From Planctomycetota bacterium (GTDB taxonomy: Bacteria > Planctomycetota > GCA-002687715): a stretch of DNA of 11,656 nucleotides. This document shows, piece after piece, positions 7,264 to 11,656 of the stretch. The stretch is taken from positions 1 to 11,656 of the forward strand of contig JABSRK010000088.1 of NCBI GenBank assembly GCA_013213915.1, written 5' to 3'. The notes beneath the pieces were generated by a model that saw only the letters and a list, made by a program, of their open reading frames with translations, was not told where the DNA came from and ran no database searches. Made by a program: the position numbers and the translations under genes. Position 1 is the first letter of the stretch, and every line of letters starts with the position of its first letter.

Positions 7264-10200
7264 ATGTCCTTATCAACGAATCGCTCTTCGTACGTACATC
7301 TCGGTGCGTACGCACTGGTCCTGTCACTGGCGTGGTGCCTCCTCGGTGCACCGGCCATCGCGCAACAGCCGGCAACGGTGCCACCACCGCCGGGCTATGT
7401 GGTCGTCGGTGACGAGGTGCTGCCCGAGTCGGCCGTCTCCGGCGGCCGCGACGCGGTCTTCAACGCCGTCGCCTGGCCGGGCGGGATCGTGCCGTTCACG
7501 TTCAACGCCAACATCAACGCAGGGAACCAGGGAAGGGTGATCCGTGCCATGGACGAGATAGAAGCGGTGTCAGGTGTGACCTTCGTTCCATGGACGACAC
7601 AGCCCAACCAGATCGCGTTCAACGCGGCCGCCGTCAACAACTCCTTGGTGGGCATGGCCGGCGGCGTCCAGGTCATCAACCTCGTCAGCTTCAACACAAA
7701 GTACATCATCGTTCACGAGATCATGCACGCCCTCGGGTTCCGCCACGAACAGTCGCGCCCCAACCGGAACAACTTCGTGACCGTGAACTTCGCCAACATC
7801 GCCAACGCGTGCGGCGCGGCCCAGAATCAGTCCTGCGCGAACAACTTCCAGATCGCCGCGGGCGCCACGACGGTCGGCGCTTACGACTTTCTCTCGATCA
7901 TGCACTACGGCCAGTTCGCGTTCGCAGCCAACGGAGCGATCCCGACGATCACCTGCAACCCGCCCAACCAGGCGTTCCAGAACCAGATCGGCAACCGAAA
8001 CTTCATGACCGCGCTGGACGCGGGGGGCATCGCGTTCCGTTACGGTGCCGCACCCGCACCGGCCATCGCATCGACGAACCCGGACTCGGCGACCGTGGGG
8101 TCGGCCGGCCTCACCCTGACCGTCAACGGGACCCCCTTCTTACAGGGCTCCCCCAACGGTAATGGCGTGCAAGGCACCCGCGTGCTCTGGAACGGCAACC
8201 CGCTCCCCACCACGTGGGTCTCCGGGACCCAGGTGACCGCCCAGGTAAGCGCGGCGCTGCTGGCCGCCGAAGGATGCGCCATCGTCCAGGTGGATAACCC
8301 CGCTCCCGGCGGCGGATTGTCCACCTCCGTCCACTTCTCGATCCTGCCGTCGACCGGCACCCCCGGCTTCTTCAGCGGTGTGAGCCCCAGTGAAAGAATG
8401 GGCAGCTCGGTCGCCGCCCTTGGGGACGTGGACGGGGACGGCCAGGACGACGTCCTCGTCGGCGCACCTGGCCACGACGACGGCCGCGGCCGCGCGTGGT
8501 GCTACTCCGGTGCGGACGGTTCCATCCTGTGGACGCTCACCGGGTTCGACACGACCTACGCCATGGGGCGCGCCGTGGCCAACGCCGGCGACATCGATGG
8601 TGACGGTATGAACGACGCGCTCGTCGGCGCCCCCGGCTACAACAACGAGCGGGGCCTTATCCGGGTCGTCAGCGGCGCCACGGGCGTCATCATCCGGTCC
8701 CTCTACAACAACTCCGCGGGCAGCGCGGCGGGCGACGATTTCGGCTACGCCGTCGCCTCTTCGGGCGACGTGAACGGCGACGGAACTCCGGACGTCCTCA
8801 TCGGCGCTCCCGGCTTCGACAGCGACCGCGGCCGCGCCTTCGTCATCGACGGGACAGGTGTGACCGCGTTGTTCATTCTCGATGTCGCCAATGCTGGCGA
8901 CCGCTTCGGAGCCGCCGTCGCGGGCGGTTACGACTTCGGCAGCAATGGCGAGCCCGACGTCGTGGTCGGCGCTCCCCTGCATGACACGGGCGGCGACGCC
9001 GCGGGCATGATATACACCTTCTCAGGCCAATCCGGCAACTTCATGGGAGGGGCGATTGGCGATGGCGCGAATGACCACTTCGGGTACGCGCTGGCGGCTG
9101 CGCCCTCCATCGACGGACGCGACGGCGGCTGCATCATCGTGGGTGCGACGGAGTTCGGCAACCTGTTCAACGGGACCCCGGACGGCCCCGGCTACGTCCG
9201 CGTGTTCGGCCCGTTCGATGGCAACCCCATGGCAACACCTACCAACAGCTATCCGACACTCGTGACCTTCACCGGTCTCGGCGTCTCCGACTCCTTCGGA
9301 TACGCGGTGGATAGCGCCCGGGACTACGACCAGGACGGCGTAGAAGACATCCTCGTCGGCGCACCCGAGAAGTCGTTCTTCGGGTCTCAGGACGGGTACA
9401 TCCGCGTTTTCTCCGGTCGGACCGGGGCCCTCCTCCTCCACGAGGACGGACCGCCCGCAGGCCCCCTTGAAGGAGACCGGTTCGGGTGCGCCGTGGCCGG
9501 CGTCGGCGACACCAACGGCGACGGCTCGCCCGACATCCTCGTCGGCGCGCCCCGCGGGGATTCCCCGAATTGCGTAGACAACGGCTACGCCATCATCCTC
9601 CACCGGCCGCTCCCGCCGTCGCAGCGCAAGTTCATGATCACCGAGGTCTCCTGGGGCGCCCCGGACGGCGTCGAGATCACCAACTTCGACACCTCGCCCG
9701 CCGACCTCACGGGCTTTCGCGTGCGCTGGAGAGACGGCACGGAGTTCACCTCCTCCGCCCTCGCCGTGACGCTCGCCCCCGGTGAGTCGCTCGTCGTGAA
9801 GGAGTCCACGGGGACGTTCTCCGAGACCCCGGCCACCGCGCAGGTGGTGAACGGGTGGCCCAGCCTGCCCACCTCGGGCGGCGACATCACGGTCGCGCTG
9901 ATCACCAACAACGGCGCCGTCGTCGATGAGGTGCGCATCAGCGACACCGCAGGCAACCACACCGAGGCCGCCGTTGGCGGTCTGTTCCGCGGTCTGGCAA
10001 TGCGGGGAGCGATCTCCAACGTCACCTCCGGCGGTGTCGAGCGCATCTGGGGACTCGATTCGAACAGCGGGGGCGACTGGACGGAACAACCGCAGACCAG
10101 CATGGGACTGGAGAACCGCAGCAGCGGGCCCAGGGGCACGGACCCCCTCCCCGTCCCCCAACTGGTGATCAACGAGATCGACGATACTCCGGACTTCATC

Positions 10201-11049
10201 GAGTTCCAGAACCGGAACGGGCAGTCGGTCGACATACGGAACTTCCTCGTACGAGCAAGTCCCCGTCAGAACGTCGCCCACACCCTCATCCGGCCCTGGA
10301 GCACCTCTACGGTAATCCCGGCGGGCGGGTTCTTCGTGATCGGCGACACCAACGCGCCAAACGAGCTCCCGGCCGGCGTTCCGTACGTTTCCGGAATCGG
10401 TCTTTTCAACATCCCCTACTCGATCGATGAATACGACTGCGCGCTCTATGACGCGTTCGGCCGGCTCGTCGACCTCGTACGGGTACCGGGCAACCTGGGC
10501 ACCGTCGTCCATAACCATCCCCGCACACCGTCCGACTGGGCGGACTTCGTGGGTGCTGCGAACCGTTCCTCCGCTGGCGAAGGCTCCATCGGACGCATTG
10601 CATCCGGCACGGACACCAACGCAGGCAGCGACTGGCGTCCGCTCCAGACGCGCTCCATGGGATCGCCCAACCCCATCCCGGCATGGGGCCTGGTGTCGGG
10701 CCATGACCACGCCCTCGACGTGCGCCTGAACGGCACCCACGCAGGCGGGGGTGTGACGATCATCATCAACGCCGGACCCGCCAAGGCCGGCCACCGGTGG
10801 AGCTTCACCCTGTCCGCCGGCCACCTCGGCGGCACGGGACCGATCCTCGGACTCGGCGCCGACGCCATCGCGAACTACGCGATCCTCAACGCCCCTCCGT
10901 GGGCCGGATTCCTCGACGCCCAGGGCTCAGCGCGCGTGGACATCCCGCCGGGGACCTTCCCAGGCACGATGGTCGACACCCTCTTCCTCCTCCAGACCCC
11001 CGCGGGCGATCTTGAGTTCTTCACCAAGGTCCTCGAGTTCGACAACTGA
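7264..11049 (+). CDS. Exported astacin-type metalloprotease with TIG, FG-GAP propeller and lamin-tail domains
   Basis: This 1261-residue protein starts with a signal peptide (hydrophobic ~14-34, ending AIA|QQ). Residues ~60-262 are an astacin-type (M12A) zinc protease: 'WPGGIVPFTF', the zinc site HEIMHALGFRH (151-161) followed by EQSR, and the Met-turn SIMHYG (211-216). Residues ~266-362 form an IPT/TIG immunoglobulin-like domain. Residues ~369-781 hold seven FG-GAP blades, each with a 'VGAP'-like strand; Ca-loop positions start at 388, 443, 502, 557, 615, 687 and 749. Residues ~789-905 and ~967-1130 are lamin-tail domains ('MITEVSWG...VEITN', 'LVINEIDD...IEFQN'). The last ~120 residues are a beta-rich C-terminal module. 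It is probably a secreted or surface peptidase whose propeller and lamin-tail domains bind partners or matrix; the substrate is unknown. The usual astacin RxDRD after the third His reads RPNRN here. No membrane anchor is visible at the C-terminus. Confidence 0.92.
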   Translation: MSLSTNRSSYVHLGAYALVLSLAWCLLGAPAIAQQPATVPPPPGYVVVGDEVLPESAVSGGRDAVFNAVAWPGGIVPFTFNANINAGNQGRVIRAMDEIEAVSGVTFVPWTTQPNQIAFNAAAVNNSLVGMAGGVQVINLVSFNTKYIIVHEIMHALGFRHEQSRPNRNNFVTVNFANIANACGAAQNQSCANNFQIAAGATTVGAYDFLSIMHYGQFAFAANGAIPTITCNPPNQAFQNQIGNRNFMTALDAGGIAFRYGAAPAPAIASTNPDSATVGSAGLTLTVNGTPFLQGSPNGNGVQGTRVLWNGNPLPTTWVSGTQVTAQVSAALLAAEGCAIVQVDNPAPGGGLSTSVHFSILPSTGTPGFFSGVSPSERMGSSVAALGDVDGDGQDDVLVGAPGHDDGRGRAWCYSGADGSILWTLTGFDTTYAMGRAVANAGDIDGDGMNDALVGAPGYNNERGLIRVVSGATGVIIRSLYNNSAGSAAGDDFGYAVASSGDVNGDGTPDVLIGAPGFDSDRGRAFVIDGTGVTALFILDVANAGDRFGAAVAGGYDFGSNGEPDVVVGAPLHDTGGDAAGMIYTFSGQSGNFMGGAIGDGANDHFGYALAAAPSIDGRDGGCIIVGATEFGNLFNGTPDGPGYVRVFGPFDGNPMATPTNSYPTLVTFTGLGVSDSFGYAVDSARDYDQDGVEDILVGAPEKSFFGSQDGYIRVFSGRTGALLLHEDGPPAGPLEGDRFGCAVAGVGDTNGDGSPDILVGAPRGDSPNCVDNGYAIILHRPLPPSQRKFMITEVSWGAPDGVEITNFDTSPADLTGFRVRWRDGTEFTSSALAVTLAPGESLVVKESTGTFSETPATAQVVNGWPSLPTSGGDITVALITNNGAVVDEVRISDTAGNHTEAAVGGLFRGLAMRGAISNVTSGGVERIWGLDSNSGGDWTEQPQTSMGLENRSSGPRGTDPLPVPQLVINEIDDTPDFIEFQNRNGQSVDIRNFLVRASPRQNVAHTLIRPWSTSTVIPAGGFFVIGDTNAPNELPAGVPYVSGIGLFNIPYSIDEYDCALYDAFGRLVDLVRVPGNLGTVVHNHPRTPSDWADFVGAANRSSAGEGSIGRIASGTDTNAGSDWRPLQTRSMGSPNPIPAWGLVSGHDHALDVRLNGTHAGGGVTIIINAGPAKAGHRWSFTLSAGHLGGTGPILGLGADAIANYAILNAPPWAGFLDAQGSARVDIPPGTFPGTMVDTLFLLQTPAGDLEFFTKVLEFDN
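8368..9606 (+). repeat. Seven tandem FG-GAP repeats encoding a beta-propeller
   Basis: Seven coding repeats of about 55-72 residues run through the astacin protein. Each has an 'FG.AVA' strand, a DxDGDG-type Asp/Asn loop and 'VLVGAP'. Loops in blades 1, 2, 3, 6 and 7 keep the calcium-binding pattern (DVDGDGQDD, DIDGDGMND, DVNGDGTPD, DYDQDGVED, DTNGDGSPD). Blade 4 (DFGSNGEPD) is degenerate and blade 5 (SIDGRDGG) has lost it. Seven blades is the number in integrin-alpha propellers, so the domain appears complete. Confidence 0.85.
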
Positions 11050-11070
11050 GCCACCCGCCGCTACGAGGCG

Positions 11071-11112
11071 AAAGGGAAGAGCCCGGCCGAAGACGGTCGG
11101 GCTCTTCCCTTT
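11071..11112. terminator. Strong bidirectional terminator hairpin between convergent genes
   Basis: AAAGGGAAGAGCCCG (11071-11085) pairs perfectly with CGGGCTCTTCCCTTT (11098-11112). The inner bases GCCG/CGGT extend the stem to 19 pairs, one a G-U wobble, around an AAGA tetraloop (11090-11093). The A-rich left end and T-rich right end give a short T-run on either strand. It lies 21 bp after the astacin stop and 14 bp from the stop of the opposing membrane-protein gene, so it can serve both. Confidence 0.85.
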
Positions 11113-11126
11113 GCTGCCAGGCGACC

Positions 11127-11656
11127 TCAGCCCCCGAGCTTGTCGATCAACGTCAGGCAGGTGAACCAGCCGAAGAACGCGCAGGACCCGGCGAGGGCGA
11201 ACAGGCGCAGGGGATGCGGACGCAAGGGCCCTTTGAAAGTGGTCGCGTTCAGCCACAAGAGCGTCGCTGAGTAGAGGAACATGACGCCGCCGTTCAGGCT
11301 GGCGGCGAGGATCAGGAGCGACATCGGCTGATCGAAGCCGAACAGCAGGACAACGATGCCGAACCCGATCAGGGTCCACAGCACCGCGAAGTACGTACGG
11401 GTGAGGGTCCAGCGGGACGATTGCGCGAGAAACGATGCCTTCAGCGTGTCGGCAGCGACGCGGCTGACCGCGTCGAGCATCGCGAACTCGGTCGAGAACA
11501 GGACGAGGATGCCGCCGATCAGGTACGCGTGACGCGCCCAGCCACCGAAGCGGTCAACGAGCACATCGCCCTGCTCACGGACGAAGTCGAGCTTGGCGGG
11601 GGCGTCCGGCTGAACGCCCAGCAGCGCGTGCGCCACCAGGCAGAACAGGACCAGCG
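11127..11656 (-). CDS. Nramp-like divalent metal transporter, C-terminal part (5' truncated)
   Basis: The minus-strand frame is open to the window edge, so the N-terminal half is missing; the GTG at 11634-11636 is internal, within a hydrophobic stretch (LVLFCLV before it). About 176 residues are present with roughly five membrane segments: the edge segment, 'YLIGGILVLFSTEFAMLDAV', 'YFAVLWTLIGFGIVVLLFGF', 'MSLLILAASLNGGVMFLYSA' and 'LFALAGSCAFFGWFTCLTLI'. The pattern 'LFSTEFAMLDAVSR', then a QP followed by 'LAASLNGGVMFLYS' and a short loop with 'LRPHPLR', resembles the last helices of divergent Nramp-family proton-coupled metal (Mn/Fe type) transporters. The diagnostic first-helix DPGN and sixth-helix metal-site motifs would lie outside the window, so the family is likely but unproven; another LeuT-fold transporter is the alternative. 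It converges on the astacin gene and shares its terminator. Confidence 0.72.
   Translation of the reverse strand, partial: LVLFCLVAHALLGVQPDAPAKLDFVREQGDVLVDRFGGWARHAYLIGGILVLFSTEFAMLDAVSRVAADTLKASFLAQSSRWTLTRTYFAVLWTLIGFGIVVLLFGFDQPMSLLILAASLNGGVMFLYSATLLWLNATTFKGPLRPHPLRLFALAGSCAFFGWFTCLTLIDKLGG

Noticed and set aside
6191..7387. A 398-codon minus-strand frame spanning the 6944-7263 gap
   Set aside because: Most of it is antisense to the methyltransferase and to the astacin signal peptide. No ribosome binding site or recognisable domain was found.
8368..9606. DNA tandem repeat or CRISPR-like array
   Set aside because: The periodicity is at the protein level (FG-GAP blades); the nucleotide units are too diverged and uneven in length for a DNA array.
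9022..10824. A 600-codon open frame on the minus strand opposite the astacin gene
   Set aside because: It lies wholly antisense to well-supported FG-GAP and lamin-tail coding sequence. Its translation is a low-complexity Gly/Val/Arg/Asp mix with no domain, as expected for a shadow frame in GC-rich DNA.

Overview
The window is GC-rich, densely coding bacterial DNA. It reads like a marine-type member of the Planctomycetota, or a close relative with the same style of secretome. Three large exported proteins are built from domains that are common there: L-type lectin, right-handed beta-helix with an SPCINA...DVGADEYG tail, FG-GAP beta-propeller and lamin-tail domains. They also carry C-terminal modules of a style I associate with that group. 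This assignment is inference from protein style; there is no rRNA or marker gene in the window.

Layout, left to right. (1) From the left edge to 1331 (+) lies the 3' part of a secreted protein with the end of an L-type lectin domain, a ~142-residue Cys-containing module and a C-terminal beta-rich domain. (2) 1471-3045 (+) encodes a secreted right-handed beta-helix protein whose C-terminus is a second copy of the same module. (3) 3046-3274 is a spacer with a perfect 14-bp AT-rich palindrome and an 11-bp inverted repeat. (4) 3275-6943 (+) encodes a 1222-residue cytoplasmic enzyme. It fuses a complete NodU/CmcH/TobZ-type O-carbamoyltransferase to a complete class I SAM-dependent methyltransferase of the DUF7059-like, NPPF-motif type. 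(5) 6944-7263 is a 320-bp gap with a small GC hairpin and a conspicuous AT-rich island, probably a terminator and promoter region. (6) 7264-11049 (+) encodes a 1261-residue exported astacin-type metalloprotease followed by an IPT/TIG domain, a full seven-bladed FG-GAP propeller, two lamin-tail domains and a C-terminal module. (7) 11071-11112 is a strong hairpin serving as a likely bidirectional terminator. (8) 11127 to the right edge (-) is the C-terminal part of a polytopic membrane protein, best read as an Nramp-family metal transporter.

The genes do not look like one operon. Spacers of 137, 229 and 320 bp separate the plus-strand genes, and the last gene converges on them. Three products are cell-surface or extracellular proteins suited to glycan or protein binding and degradation. 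The carbamoyltransferase-methyltransferase fusion stands alone among them and is the most unusual gene in the window. No RNA genes, mobile elements or CRISPR arrays were seen.
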